Notes under the pieces: model-generated
Database searches by the model: none
The model's input: only the letters and a program-made list of their open reading frames with translations
Told to the model about the DNA's origin: nothing
Program-made: the position numbers and the translations under genes
NCBI RefSeq assembly: GCF_900100795.1
Contig: NZ_FNCO01000001.1
Span: 372,001-436,000, forward strand
Direction: 5' to 3'
DNA from: Pseudomonas abietaniphila
Lineage (GTDB): Bacteria > Pseudomonadota > Gammaproteobacteria > Pseudomonadales > Pseudomonadaceae
Length of the DNA stretch: 64,000 bases
Shown here: positions 48,304 through 56,835 of the stretch, in pieces
Numbering within the stretch: the first letter of the stretch is position 1
How the letters are laid out: each line of letters begins with the position of its first letter

Positions 48304-49758
48304 TCAGGCCGACGGTGCAGCCGGTACGCGGCCGTAGACGTCGGTGAAGCGCACGATGTCGTCTTCACCCAGGTACTCGCCACTTTGTACCTCGATCATC
48401 ACCAGATCGATCACGCCGGGGTTGACCAGACGGTGAGTGTGGCCAGGCTTGATAAAGGTCGATTCGTTGGTGTCGAGCATGAATTCGCGCTCGCCGTTGG
48501 TGACGCGGGCCATGCCGCTGACGACGATCCAGTGCTCGCTGCGATGGTGGTGCATTTGCAGCGACAACGACGCCTGGGGCTTGACCACGATGCGTTTGAT
48601 CTTGAAGCGCTTGCCTTCCTCAAGGACCGTGTAGGTGCCCCACGGACGGGTCACGGTGTTGTGCAACAGGTAAGCGGGGTGGCCCTGGCGCTTGAGCTCC
48701 TGAGCAATGACTTTGACTTCCTGGCTGCGCTCGGCGTCGGCGATCAGCAGGGCGTCCGGGGTGTCGATGATGATCAGGTTATCCAGACCGACGGCACCGA
48801 CCAGTCGCTTCTTGGAATCGATGTAGCAGTTAGTGACGTCGTGCAGCACGACCTGGCCATTGCACTGGTTACCGTTTTCGTCCGCCGGAGCCAGTTCGCG
48901 AATCGCTGACCACGAGCCGATGTCGCTCCAGCCAAGCTCGCACGGCACCACGGCCACTTTTTGCGAGCGCTCCATCAAGGCGTAGTCAATCGAAATGTCC
49001 GGAGCGAGGGCGAACGTGGTGGCGTCCAGTTCCATCTGCCGTTCATTGCTGCCTTCTTTGCTGTTGCATTGGGAAAGGCAGTGACGCACAGCCGCCAGCA
49101 CATCGGGGGCGTGGGTTTCCAGTTCGTGCAACAGCACGTCGACGCGCATGCAAAACATCCCGGCGTTCCACAGGTGCAGGCCACCGTTCAGGTATTCGTT
49201 GGCGGTGGTCGCGTCGGGTTTCTCGACGAATCGCGCCACCTGGTACGCCTTGTCACTCAAAGCCTGGCCTTTTTCGATGTAACCAAAGCCGGTTTCCGCA
49301 CGTGTGGGGATCAGGCCGAAGGTCACCATCCAGCCTTCATCGGCCAGCTTGCGGGCGTCTGTGACCGCCGTGGCGAACGCCTCCACGTCGTGGATCAGAT
49401 GATCGGCAGGCAGGATCAGCAACTGAGCGTCGTCACCCCGCAGCGCCTGGACATGAAGCGCGGCAGCGGCGATGGCAGGCGCGGTATTGCGTCCGAACGG
49501 CTCCAGCAGGAAGTCCAGGTGAATCTTGTTCTTGTTCAACAGGCGATAGTCGTCGACGGTCCGGAAATAGACTTCCCGGTTGGTTACCGTCAGCAGGCTT
49601 TCGACGCCGTCCAGGTGGCTGGCACGATTGAAGGTCTTTTGCAGCAGGCTTTCGCCGTCTGGCAGCCGCATGAAGGGCTTTGGCATGGCTTCACGTGACA
49701 CTGGCCACAATCGGGTGCCGGCACCGCCGGCGATAATGCAGGGAATAAGGGTGCCCAT
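48304..49758 (-). CDS. pslB: Mannose-1-P guanylyltransferase / mannose-6-P isomerase PslB
   Basis: Bifunctional type II PMI/GMP enzyme of 484 residues that makes GDP-mannose for Psl (PAO1 PslB 488). The N-terminal pyrophosphorylase signature is IIAGGAGTRLWPVSREAMPK, followed by FVEKPDATTANEYL. The C-terminal cupin isomerase domain has RPWGTYTVLEEGKRFKIKRI and SLQMHHHRSEHW with the metal-binding His/Glu residues. The start codon overlaps the pslA stop by one base. Confidence 0.93.
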   Translation of the reverse strand: MGTLIPCIIAGGAGTRLWPVSREAMPKPFMRLPDGESLLQKTFNRASHLDGVESLLTVTNREVYFRTVDDYRLLNKNKIHLDFLLEPFGRNTAPAIAAAALHVQALRGDDAQLLILPADHLIHDVEAFATAVTDARKLADEGWMVTFGLIPTRAETGFGYIEKGQALSDKAYQVARFVEKPDATTANEYLNGGLHLWNAGMFCMRVDVLLHELETHAPDVLAAVRHCLSQCNSKEGSNERQMELDATTFALAPDISIDYALMERSQKVAVVPCELGWSDIGSWSAIRELAPADENGNQCNGQVVLHDVTNCYIDSKKRLVGAVGLDNLIIIDTPDALLIADAERSQEVKVIAQELKRQGHPAYLLHNTVTRPWGTYTVLEEGKRFKIKRIVVKPQASLSLQMHHHRSEHWIVVSGMARVTNGEREFMLDTNESTFIKPGHTHRLVNPGVIDLVMIEVQSGEYLGEDDIVRFTDVYGRVPAAPSA

Positions 49759-51194
49759 CAGTAAGCCTCGCGGGAGAAGAGCACTGCCGGAACAGTGCGC
49801 AAAAGGATGTATAGATCGAACCAGACGGACCAGTTTTCGATGTACTCAAGGTCGAATTCGACACGCTTTTCGATCTTTTCCACCGTATCTGTCTCACCAC
49901 GAAAACCGTTGATCTGAGCCAACCCGGTAATGCCCGGTTTGACCCGATGACGCGAGGTGTATTCCTTGACAGCTTGTTCGAACAAAATGCCGGCGGCCTT
50001 GGTGGCCGTGGCATGTGGGCGCGGCCCCACCATTGACATACTGCCCGCGAACACGTTGAACAATTGCGGTAACTCATCCAGGCTGGTCTTGCGGATGAAA
50101 CGGCCGATGCGGGTCACCCTGGCATCGCCCTTGACGGTCTGCTGCTCAGACGTAGCGTCCGCCTGATGGGTGTGCATCGAGCGAAACTTGCAGACTGTGA
50201 TCAAGCGGTTGTTGTAGCCATAGCGTTTTTGCCAGAACAGCACTGGCCCTCGGGAGTCCAGCTTGATGGCCGCGGCGATGACCAGCATGACCGGGGACAG
50301 CAGCAGGATCGCCAGGCTCGACAGCAACATGTCTTCGACCCGCTTGAACAACGGCGACCAGCCGCGCAACGGCACGTCGGAGGCATTGAACATCGGCAGG
50401 CTGGCGACCTCGGTGATGCGGTTGTGCGCGTGCCTGAAGGCGACCATGTCCGGCACCAACAGCACGTTGACCGGCAGCCTGCGCAGCTCACGAATGATGT
50501 AGTCCATGCGATTTTCTGCCGACCAGGGAAGGGCGACCAGCACCTGCGTGACTTTCTCCTCGCGGATCAGGCCTTCAAGGTCCTTGGTGTTACCGAGCAG
50601 GGGCAAGCCGGCCATGGTCTTCGGCAGGCGACCGATGCGGTCGTCTATGAACCCCAATACCCCGGAGCGAATGTCCTGGTTCTGCAGCATGTATTCGGCC
50701 AGACGCTGTCCGTTCTCGGTGGCGCCCAGAATCACTGCGTTCTGCAGGAAGAACCCGCGCGCCATCAGGCGCTTGTAGATCAGCAGGAGCAGTATGCGGT
50801 CGGCGCAGAACATCGCCAGGCTGGCGACGAACCACACCATCAGTTGTTCCTGGGTGATGTAGTCGAAAAGGTCCATCGCCTTGTACATGAACAACAACAC
50901 GCAGAACGCCGACGACCAGACGAACAGGATCATCTTGAAGCGAGAGCGGTTGGTGAAAATGCTTTCCGAATAAACCCCCAGCGCCTGAAACATCAGCACG
51001 CACACCACGCCGAAGAAGACCTGCACCATAAGGTAGCCTTGAGGCGGTGTCGGGGTGTCGGTTTTCCAGTAGGCGAGGATCAGGATGCCGGGTAGAACGG
51101 CTGTGACTCCATGAACCAGTCGGACGGCGAACAGGAAATACTCGATCAGGCTGGTGCGCGTCAGCACAAGGCTGTCGACCGGTTGCAGTCGCAT
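49758..51194 (-). CDS. pslA: Undecaprenyl-phosphate glucose-1-phosphate transferase PslA
   Basis: Polyisoprenyl-phosphate hexose-1-P transferase of 478 residues, the same length as PAO1 PslA. It loads the first sugar on undecaprenyl phosphate at the inner membrane. The N-terminal half has about four membrane helices and a CoA-binding-like domain ([20 protein letters not shown]). A fifth hydrophobic segment ([20 protein letters not shown]) opens the catalytic domain. It carries [41 protein letters not shown] and GPRPHA. It is the first gene of the psl operon, with the FleQ-like box upstream and GAGG close to the start codon. Confidence 0.94.
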   Translation of the reverse strand: MRLQPVDSLVLTRTSLIEYFLFAVRLVHGVTAVLPGILILAYWKTDTPTPPQGYLMVQVFFGVVCVLMFQALGVYSESIFTNRSRFKMILFVWSSAFCVLLFMYKAMDLFDYITQEQLMVWFVASLAMFCADRILLLLIYKRLMARGFFLQNAVILGATENGQRLAEYMLQNQDIRSGVLGFIDDRIGRLPKTMAGLPLLGNTKDLEGLIREEKVTQVLVALPWSAENRMDYIIRELRRLPVNVLLVPDMVAFRHAHNRITEVASLPMFNASDVPLRGWSPLFKRVEDMLLSSLAILLLSPVMLVIAAAIKLDSRGPVLFWQKRYGYNNRLITVCKFRSMHTHQADATSEQQTVKGDARVTRIGRFIRKTSLDELPQLFNVFAGSMSMVGPRPHATATKAAGILFEQAVKEYTSRHRVKPGITGLAQINGFRGETDTVEKIEKRVEFDLEYIENWSVWFDLYILLRTVPAVLFSREAY

Positions 51195-51261
51195 ACATCG
51201 TCCTCACATCTTCGATCCATGAATCCATGACTGGCTTAGCTGCCCCGCATTCCATCCTAAA

Positions 51262-51275
51262 GTCAATTTAATGAC
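51262..51275 (-). promoter_or_regulatory. FleQ box upstream of pslA
   Basis: On the minus strand the sequence is GTCATTAAATTGAC, a full match to the published Pseudomonas FleQ consensus GTCaNTAAAtTGAC. It lies 67 nt before the pslA start codon. In P. aeruginosa FleQ represses psl and pel when c-di-GMP is low, and the repression is relieved by c-di-GMP. The same control is inferred here. Confidence 0.8.
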
Positions 51276-51662
51276 TTTTCTGCGAGGTAATTCAAAATAA
51301 GCCAATAATTTGTCGATTAAGCACCCTATTGCCCTGCTTTTCAATCCCGTCGTTAGGAAAAAATCCTATTTCTTCTCAAGCGGCGTAGGACTACTTCCAA
51401 AAGCAGGTCAGAAAGTCCCTCAAACGAGTGCTTACGAGAGTAAAGCCCATGAAACAGCCACTGTCATGCTGAAGGCGGTCATGACCCATCGGGGCGATGC
51501 CCGGGCCGGACCATCACGGCAAGTCGTGGCGGTTGGGATCCAATGATCATGGGCATTCCGCTCTTTTCGCCCTGATGCAAAAAAAAATCGGTGTCCGGGC
51601 TTTTTTTCGCGGGCTTGAGGTCAACACCTCACGCAATGAATCGCACAGGTAGAGGGAAAGGT
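51276..51662. other. Intergenic region between pslA and the lipid kinase gene
   Basis: Divergent gap; no credible gene. The AT-rich part nearest pslA must carry its promoter, though a definite -35/-10 pair was not picked. A run AAAAAAAAATCGG...GGGCTTTTTTT at about 51580-51606 can pair weakly through A/T arms but lacks a GC stem, so it is not called a terminator. Confidence 0.5.
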
Positions 51663-52571
51663 ATGACGGAGCGCAGGGCACTCTTGATTCTTCATGGTAA
51701 ACAGGCGCTCAACGACGACGTTCGCGACGCCGTTAACCGTAAACGCAAGCATGGCTGGGAACTGGACGTTCGATTGACGTGGGAAGGCGGCGATGCGCAG
51801 CGTCTGGTCGCAGAAGCGCTGGCGGCCGGACACACGCAAATCATTGCAGGCGGCGGCGACGGGACGCTGCGCGATATCGCCGAGGCGCTGGCATTGGCGG
51901 ACAGCGACGCGAGTCTGACGATCCTGCCGTTGGGCACCGCCAACGATTTCGCCCGTTCTGCAGGCGTTCCACTGGAGACCGAACGCGCACTCGACTTGCT
52001 GGATGTGCCGGCGCGCACGGTCGACATGGGCGTTGTCGACGGCCAGATGTTCCTGAATATGGCCACGGGAGGGTTCGGCAGTCAGGTCACCGCCAACACC
52101 TCGGAAGACTTGAAAAAGGTGCTGGGCGGCGCCGCCTATCTGTTTACGGGGCTGTCGCGTTTCAGTGAATTGAAAGCGGCTTACGGCGAATTGAACGGTC
52201 CGGATTTCCATTGGCGCGGCGACCTGCTCGCGTTGGGGATTGGCAATGGTCGACAGGCGGGTGGCGGGCATCCGTTGTGCCCCGATGCGTTAGCGGACGA
52301 TGGTCTGCTCGACATCAGTATTCTGCCGGCGCCACAGGAAATCGTCGGTACGCTCAAGAGCTTGCTGGAGGGCGGGTTGGGGATCGACAACCTGTTCGTT
52401 CGCGCACGCTTGCCGTGGGTTGAACTGAAGTCTGCCGAGGGCCTTGACATCAATCTGGACGGTGAGCCGTTGCGTGGCGAAAGCCTGCGTTTCGAGGCCC
52501 GTCCCGGCGCATTGCGCATTCACCTGCCCGCGCATTCGCCGTTGCTGGGGCAGTCGAAGCGGATCGGCTGA
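51663..52571 (+). CDS. YegS-type lipid kinase (diacylglycerol kinase family)
   Basis: Predicted cytoplasmic or peripheral lipid kinase of 302 residues. The catalytic-domain motif is AGGGDGTLRDIAEALALA near residue 63, with TILPLGTANDFARSAGVPLE as the second nucleotide-binding loop. FLNMATGGFGSQVT and ALGIGNGRQAGGG follow, as in YegS. The ATG at 51663 is preceded by GAGGGAAAGG; the longer frame to 51591 has no such site. It is monocistronic and convergent with the response-regulator gene. The physiological lipid is unknown. Confidence 0.9.
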   Translation: MTERRALLILHGKQALNDDVRDAVNRKRKHGWELDVRLTWEGGDAQRLVAEALAAGHTQIIAGGGDGTLRDIAEALALADSDASLTILPLGTANDFARSAGVPLETERALDLLDVPARTVDMGVVDGQMFLNMATGGFGSQVTANTSEDLKKVLGGAAYLFTGLSRFSELKAAYGELNGPDFHWRGDLLALGIGNGRQAGGGHPLCPDALADDGLLDISILPAPQEIVGTLKSLLEGGLGIDNLFVRARLPWVELKSAEGLDINLDGEPLRGESLRFEARPGALRIHLPAHSPLLGQSKRIG

Positions 52572-52721
52572 CGCGTGCCTTGACCCGCAGACGGGCGTGC
52601 CTTCGCGACTCAGCCTTTGAATCTCAGGGGTTGCAGCAATCAGCCCGCTCGTCTGCGAAAGGAGTGCGAAGCCATGGGGGGCAGCCGACCATGGACAAAC
52701 GTTTGCGCAGTGCGGCGAGCG

Positions 52722-53381
52722 TCAATCATCAAGGCTGATGATCTGCTCCCTCACACAGAACAGCACCAGGCCCGCCACGTCGTAGATCTGCAATCGCTTC
52801 ATGATCTGCGAGCGATGGGTCTCGACGGTCTTGACGCTGAGGTTCAGGCCGTTGGCGATTTCCCGCGTGGATTTGCCGCGTACGATCAGGCGCAGGATCT
52901 CCAACTGGCGTGCTGTGAGATTGTGGTTCTCGACCGGCTCTACCTTATTCGACTGAGCACTGACCAATGCCTGGTTGATCACCGTGTGCGCGATGGCGGG
53001 GCTGAGGTAGCGTTCATCGTTTCTCAGCGCCTCGAGAGCCTGCTCGATCTCGGTGCCGGTGGCGTCCTTGAGCAGGTAACCGTGTGCCCCGGCCTCCAGC
53101 GCCCGCATGATCATCTGCGGTTCCGTGTGCATGGACAGGATCAGCACCTTGCTGTCCGGCAAGGCTTTGTGAAGCCGCTCCAGCGCATCGAGTCCGTTGC
53201 TGTCCTTCATCGAAATGTCGAGCAGGATGATGTCCGGCTTCAATTCCTGTGTCATCTCCAGCAGGTGCTCGCCATCGGCGGCTTCGCCGATAACCTGATA
53301 GCCGGGAATGTCGGAAACCAGTGCGCGGACACCCGCACGAATCAGAGCGTGGTCGTCGACCAGAAGAAGATTGCAGATCAT
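52722..53381 (-). CDS. NarL/FixJ-type response regulator
   Basis: Two-component transcription factor of 219 residues. The receiver domain has acidic residues VDDH at 9-11 and the phosphoacceptor Asp55 in IILLDISMKDSNG; Lys about 105 lies in YLLKDATG. The LuxR-type HTH occupies about 150-215 (LTARQLEILRLIVRGKSTRE, then NLSVKTVETHRSQIMKRL). The start overlaps the histidine-kinase stop by 4 nt, so the pair is co-expressed. Targets are unknown. Confidence 0.93.
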   Translation of the reverse strand: MICNLLLVDDHALIRAGVRALVSDIPGYQVIGEAADGEHLLEMTQELKPDIILLDISMKDSNGLDALERLHKALPDSKVLILSMHTEPQMIMRALEAGAHGYLLKDATGTEIEQALEALRNDERYLSPAIAHTVINQALVSAQSNKVEPVENHNLTARQLEILRLIVRGKSTREIANGLNLSVKTVETHRSQIMKRLQIYDVAGLVLFCVREQIISLDD

Positions 53382-54283
53382 GAGTGCTTACTTATGTCGG
53401 CGCGTTCCCGAGCGCGGGGTGCCCAGGGAAACAAGGCTTGAATGTGAGTGCCGCGACCAGGCTCGCTTTCTACGGTCAAATGCCCGCCCAGCAGGGTGGC
53501 CCGCTCGACCATGCCCGCCATGCCGCGTTGCCCTTGCTGACCCGGATTGGCGGCGGGCAAAAATCCCAGCCCGTCATCGGAAATGCTGAGCGCCAGACCG
53601 TCGGGGCGACGCTGAATCCGCACCAGCAGGTTCTTCGCTTGCGCGTGGCGCAGCATGTTGGTGACCGCTTCCTGCGTGATGCGAAAGGCCGCCACGGCCA
53701 TTTCCTCAGGAATGCCAGCCAGCCGCTGGTGGCATTCAAGACTCCAGAGCACAGGGGTGTCCACCAGCGTGCGCAGCAGGTGCGCACGCAGGCTGGCTTC
53801 GAGCCCCAGGCTTGCCAGCTGCCGTGGATTCAGGATGGCCGACACGTCCCGTACCTTGGCCAGGGTTTCGTCGAGAATGTTGTTGAGCATGGCGCAGTGG
53901 GGATGCAGGTCTTCCGTCGCCCGACGTTGCAGCCAGTCACTTTGCAGTTTGGCGGCGGTCAGCATCTGACCGATATCGTCATGCAGTTCGCGGCTCAGAC
54001 GATGGCGCTCCGTTTCCTGGACCTGCAGCATGTGATCGGCCAGCTCTTGGGGCTGGAACTGTATGGTTTTGCTGGGGCGACTTACGCAGTAACAGATGCC
54101 CAGCAAGGCGAGCACGTTAATGAGCGCCAGCGCGGATGAAAGGCCATCGTCGAGAAAAAAAGCGACGAGATTGCACGCGGTGATCGCGAGACAGACCATC
54201 GCTACCCATCGAAATACGGTGTTCGAGCTCATAGGCCATAACGTGAAGGTCTTGTTGCTGCCATGCATAGCGGATGAAGCCAT
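53378..54283 (-). CDS. Sensor histidine kinase, HisKA_3 (NarX/DegS) family
   Basis: Membrane sensor of 301 residues, partner of the adjacent NarL-type regulator. Two short hydrophobic helices at about 25-65 (WVAMVCLAITACNLVAFFL and ALALINVLALLGICYCV) leave almost no periplasmic loop. The phosphoacceptor is His101 in RLSRELHDDIGQML. The ATPase end shows AFRITQEAVTNMLRHAQAKN (N box), SDDGLGF (G1) and GQRGMAGMVERATLLGG (G2). The start is uncertain: ATGs at 54283, 54268 and 54232 are all possible, and none has a strong ribosome site. With no sensor domain, the signal may be membrane-borne or cytoplasmic. Confidence 0.88.
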   Translation of the reverse strand: MASSAMHGSNKTFTLWPMSSNTVFRWVAMVCLAITACNLVAFFLDDGLSSALALINVLALLGICYCVSRPSKTIQFQPQELADHMLQVQETERHRLSRELHDDIGQMLTAAKLQSDWLQRRATEDLHPHCAMLNNILDETLAKVRDVSAILNPRQLASLGLEASLRAHLLRTLVDTPVLWSLECHQRLAGIPEEMAVAAFRITQEAVTNMLRHAQAKNLLVRIQRRPDGLALSISDDGLGFLPAANPGQQGQRGMAGMVERATLLGGHLTVESEPGRGTHIQALFPWAPRARERADISKHS

Positions 54284-54744
54284 CGGATAATTGTTGCGGA
54301 TACCTGAACAGGATGTGTCAGGCCACTTATCGTGGTCAACAGAGCGGCACGGCTCTGTTCACCTTTATACGTGTGTACAAAAACCAGGAGTCGACTTTCA
54401 ACAGGAACAACGTGTTCACAAACTTCCCGCTTTCATTCGCGGGCGCCGATCTTACCTTAAATGCCGCCGTTATTAAGCACCGCGTGCAAACAACGCACAC
54501 AAGAAGGTTGTCCATTTAGTCAGGATTTATGATTGGCACGACAGTGCTAATAAGACGGCGGGCGACATATAAGCCCGTTGTCTGTATCGCAGAACTTCAG
54601 CGTGCCGCTTGCCAAGTTACGCTGCAACAGAAGCGCACAGACATGGCGGGTCTGAATCCGACCAATTGAGGGGCGCGCAACAAGGTCTGTTGATCAAGGC
54701 AGGTCGCCCTGGCGAACATCAGCGGCAGGGCGCAACGGGGGAAC
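54284..54744. other. Gap between the histidine kinase and the Hpt-like gene
   Basis: About 460 bp, more AT-rich than the genes around it. It holds the kinase promoter (minus strand) and the 3' side of the Hpt-like gene. Short frames here show no recognisable protein and no convincing terminator was found. Confidence 0.5.
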
Positions 54745-55254
54745 TCAGAGTGTGCTGGAGCGCTCGCCACGTTCGCCCAGAGCGGTTTCCGAATGAACCG
54801 ACGTCAGAGGGACGGGCCACTCGACAGGAACGGCAGGGCTGCTTTCAACCTGGCCGATGCCGCAACAGCAGCCGAACTGTTCCAGCAGATGTTGCTGTTC
54901 GCTGTCGTCCAGCGGCAATTGACCGGTGAGGGGGTCGACCAGTTCGATCTGCCACGACAGCAGCGACAGGCACTGGCGCAAGGAAATGAGTGCTTTGGGC
55001 TGCAAGCGTCCGGCAGCACTTGCAAAGTACAAGAGGTAACGCAATTGTCTGGCGAAGCTGGCGATCGCCTGGACGTGAGCTGCGTCTGATTTGCCGGCGA
55101 TCTGTTGCAGCGTGCCGAGCAGGCACTCGATCGCATCCTTATCGTCACTGATCAGTTCCAGGTGACTCAGGCATTCGTCTGCGCGGCCCATCAGGTGCTG
55201 GGTGTCGCTGAGAAAATCACCGTGCAGTTGATGCCACTCATTGCCGTTCAGCAT
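54745..55254 (-). CDS. Hypothetical protein, degenerate Hpt-like four-helix domain
   Basis: Protein of 169 residues with a well-placed TGGAG 8 nt before the ATG, which supports it as a real gene. Residues about 10-110 are helical, and the stretch LLGTLQQIAGKSDAAHVQAI resembles the Hpt/CheA-P1 helix (L-x-A-x-H-x-I-K-G). The expected phosphoacceptor His is replaced by Gln and the Lys by Ala. The last 45 residues are Pro/Ser-rich and low in structure. It is divergent from cheV. It may be a non-phosphorylatable docking protein or an unrelated helical bundle; the similarity is only by eye. Confidence 0.6.
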   Translation of the reverse strand: MLNGNEWHQLHGDFLSDTQHLMGRADECLSHLELISDDKDAIECLLGTLQQIAGKSDAAHVQAIASFARQLRYLLYFASAAGRLQPKALISLRQCLSLLSWQIELVDPLTGQLPLDDSEQQHLLEQFGCCCGIGQVESSPAVPVEWPVPLTSVHSETALGERGERSSTL

Positions 55255-55785
55255 CTGAAATCTCCACTCTTCATGGACAGCGAATCAAGGTCGCAGGGGG
55301 CGAGTGGCCCAAAGTTAATGTTGAAGGCAATTGAATGTCTGTAGGGCGTTTCTGATTGTTGTGATTTGTTTGCAGTCAGCAAGGTGCAGTTGTGTGCGAT
55401 ACCTCGTGCCGCAGCCCAGACAGTCCGGTCTGTTATCACTGGTTTGACGAGGGGATCGGGGGATTCCACGAACACGACCACGTACCTGACTCCATTCATT
55501 CAATGAGAATGGCGTCACAATAATGGCTATTAGAAACCGCGAATATCAGGTTTGCCCTGATTGTCGTTAAGGAATACCCCTAGGGGATGCACTGAGGCCG
55601 TCTGCAGATTAGGCGAAAAGCCACTATTCGTCAGCAGTTTCAGTGTTTTAGATGCACGTCAGTAAAGCATGATGTTAATGTGATATCAATTGTGCCGGCG
55701 GGCATTTTTATCAGCATTAAGGTCTGCACCGGTTCTGCCGATAAAGGGTAGGCGGACTTACTAGAACCTGCTCCAGGAGCAACAG
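55255..55785. promoter_or_regulatory. Divergent upstream region of cheV with a CCCCTAGGGG palindrome
   Basis: About 530 bp with no credible gene; an 83-codon frame on the minus strand lacks a ribosome site. At 55574-55588 the sequence ATACCCCTAGGGGAT contains a perfect 10-bp palindrome (55577-55586). Its left half TACCCCT fits the NarL-family heptamer TACYYMT. It lies about 200 bp before the cheV start. It is a candidate operator, possibly for a LuxR/NarL-type regulator. An AGGAG precedes the cheV ATG. Confidence 0.4.
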
Positions 55786-56712
55786 ATGGCTGGCATTCTC
55801 GACACAGTAGACCAACGAACACAGCTGGTGGGTGAGAACCGCCTGGAAATCCTCATGTTCCGCCTGGCGGGTCGGCAACTGTTCGCGATTAACGTATTCA
55901 AGGTGCAGGAAGTGCTGCAACTGCCCAAGTTGACGTTGATGCCCCAGCGGCATCCGTTTGTCTGTGGCGTGGTGAACCTGCGCGGTCAAACCCTTCCCGT
56001 GATTGATCTGTCTCAGGCCATCGGCATGCGTCCGCTGGTCCCGGGCCCTTCGAGCACCATCATCGTTACCGAATACAACCGCTCGGTCCAGGCGTTCCTG
56101 GTCGGCGGCGTCGACCGCATCGTCAACATGAACTGGGAGGCCATCTTGCCGCCGCCCAGCAGTGCAGGGCGCCAGCATTACCTGACGGCCATCAGCAAGG
56201 TCGACGACCAGTTGGTCGAAATCATCGACGTCGAAAAGGTGTTGGCGGAAATCGTCCCCTACAGTGCCAAGGTGTCCCGCGAAAAGCTGGAAGACCCTGT
56301 CCTGGAACGTGCCCGTGGTCGTGAAGTGCTGCTGGTCGATGACTCGAACGTGGCGCTTTCGCAGCTGCGTGACACCTTGTCTCAATTGGGTGTGAAGATG
56401 CACGTGGCCAGCGACGGGCTCAAGGCGTTGAACATGCTCAAGGGCTGGGCCGACAGCGGCGAGGTGATGACCGACAAGTTGCTGATGGTCTTTACCGACG
56501 CGGAAATGCCTGAAATGGATGGTTACCGGTTAACCACCGAAATACGCCACGATCCGCGTCTGCGCGGTCTGTACGTCGTCCTGCATACGTCGCTGTCCGG
56601 CAGCTTCAACGAGTCGATGGTGAAGAAGGTCGGCTGCGACAACTTCCTCTCCAAATTCCAGCCGGACAAATTGGTGGATGTGGTTCGCGAGCGTCTGATG
56701 CTCGACCACTGA
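55786..56712 (+). CDS. cheV: Chemotaxis coupling protein CheV
   Basis: Hybrid chemotaxis protein of 308 residues. The N-terminal CheW domain (about 15-165) has LMFRLAGRQLFAINVFKVQE, FVCGVVNLRGQTLPVIDLSQ and QLVEIIDVEKVL. The C-terminal receiver (about 175-300) has VLLVDDSNVALSQL, phosphoacceptor Asp in MVFTDAEMPEMDGYR, and NFLSKFQPD with the conserved Lys. It couples receptors to CheA and is tuned by phosphorylation. CAGGAG precedes the ATG and a terminator follows. It is a single gene. Confidence 0.95.
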   Translation: MAGILDTVDQRTQLVGENRLEILMFRLAGRQLFAINVFKVQEVLQLPKLTLMPQRHPFVCGVVNLRGQTLPVIDLSQAIGMRPLVPGPSSTIIVTEYNRSVQAFLVGGVDRIVNMNWEAILPPPSSAGRQHYLTAISKVDDQLVEIIDVEKVLAEIVPYSAKVSREKLEDPVLERARGREVLLVDDSNVALSQLRDTLSQLGVKMHVASDGLKALNMLKGWADSGEVMTDKLLMVFTDAEMPEMDGYRLTTEIRHDPRLRGLYVVLHTSLSGSFNESMVKKVGCDNFLSKFQPDKLVDVVRERLMLDH

Positions 56713-56731
56713 TTCACGTGCACGCGTTTCG

Positions 56732-56760
56732 AGCCCCTTGCTGTATGGAGGGGCTTTTTT
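56732..56760 (+). terminator. Rho-independent terminator of cheV
   Basis: Stem AGCCCCT / AGGGGCT around a 10-nt loop, followed by six to seven T residues, about 20 bp after the cheV stop. Confidence 0.88.
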
Positions 56761-56835
56761 GTATCTGTACCGATCCTTGAGGCTTTCCCTCGTATAAAGT
56801 GATGGCTTTGCGCTCATCACTTCAAGGACGCGTTC

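Noticed and set aside
51580..51606. A-run/T-run pair as a terminator
   Set aside because: The intervening bases do not form a GC stem, and no gene ends at this position.
55248..55499. 83-codon minus-strand frame just upstream of the Hpt-like gene
   Set aside because: No Shine-Dalgarno sequence and composition unlike a conserved protein; kept only as a weak possibility.
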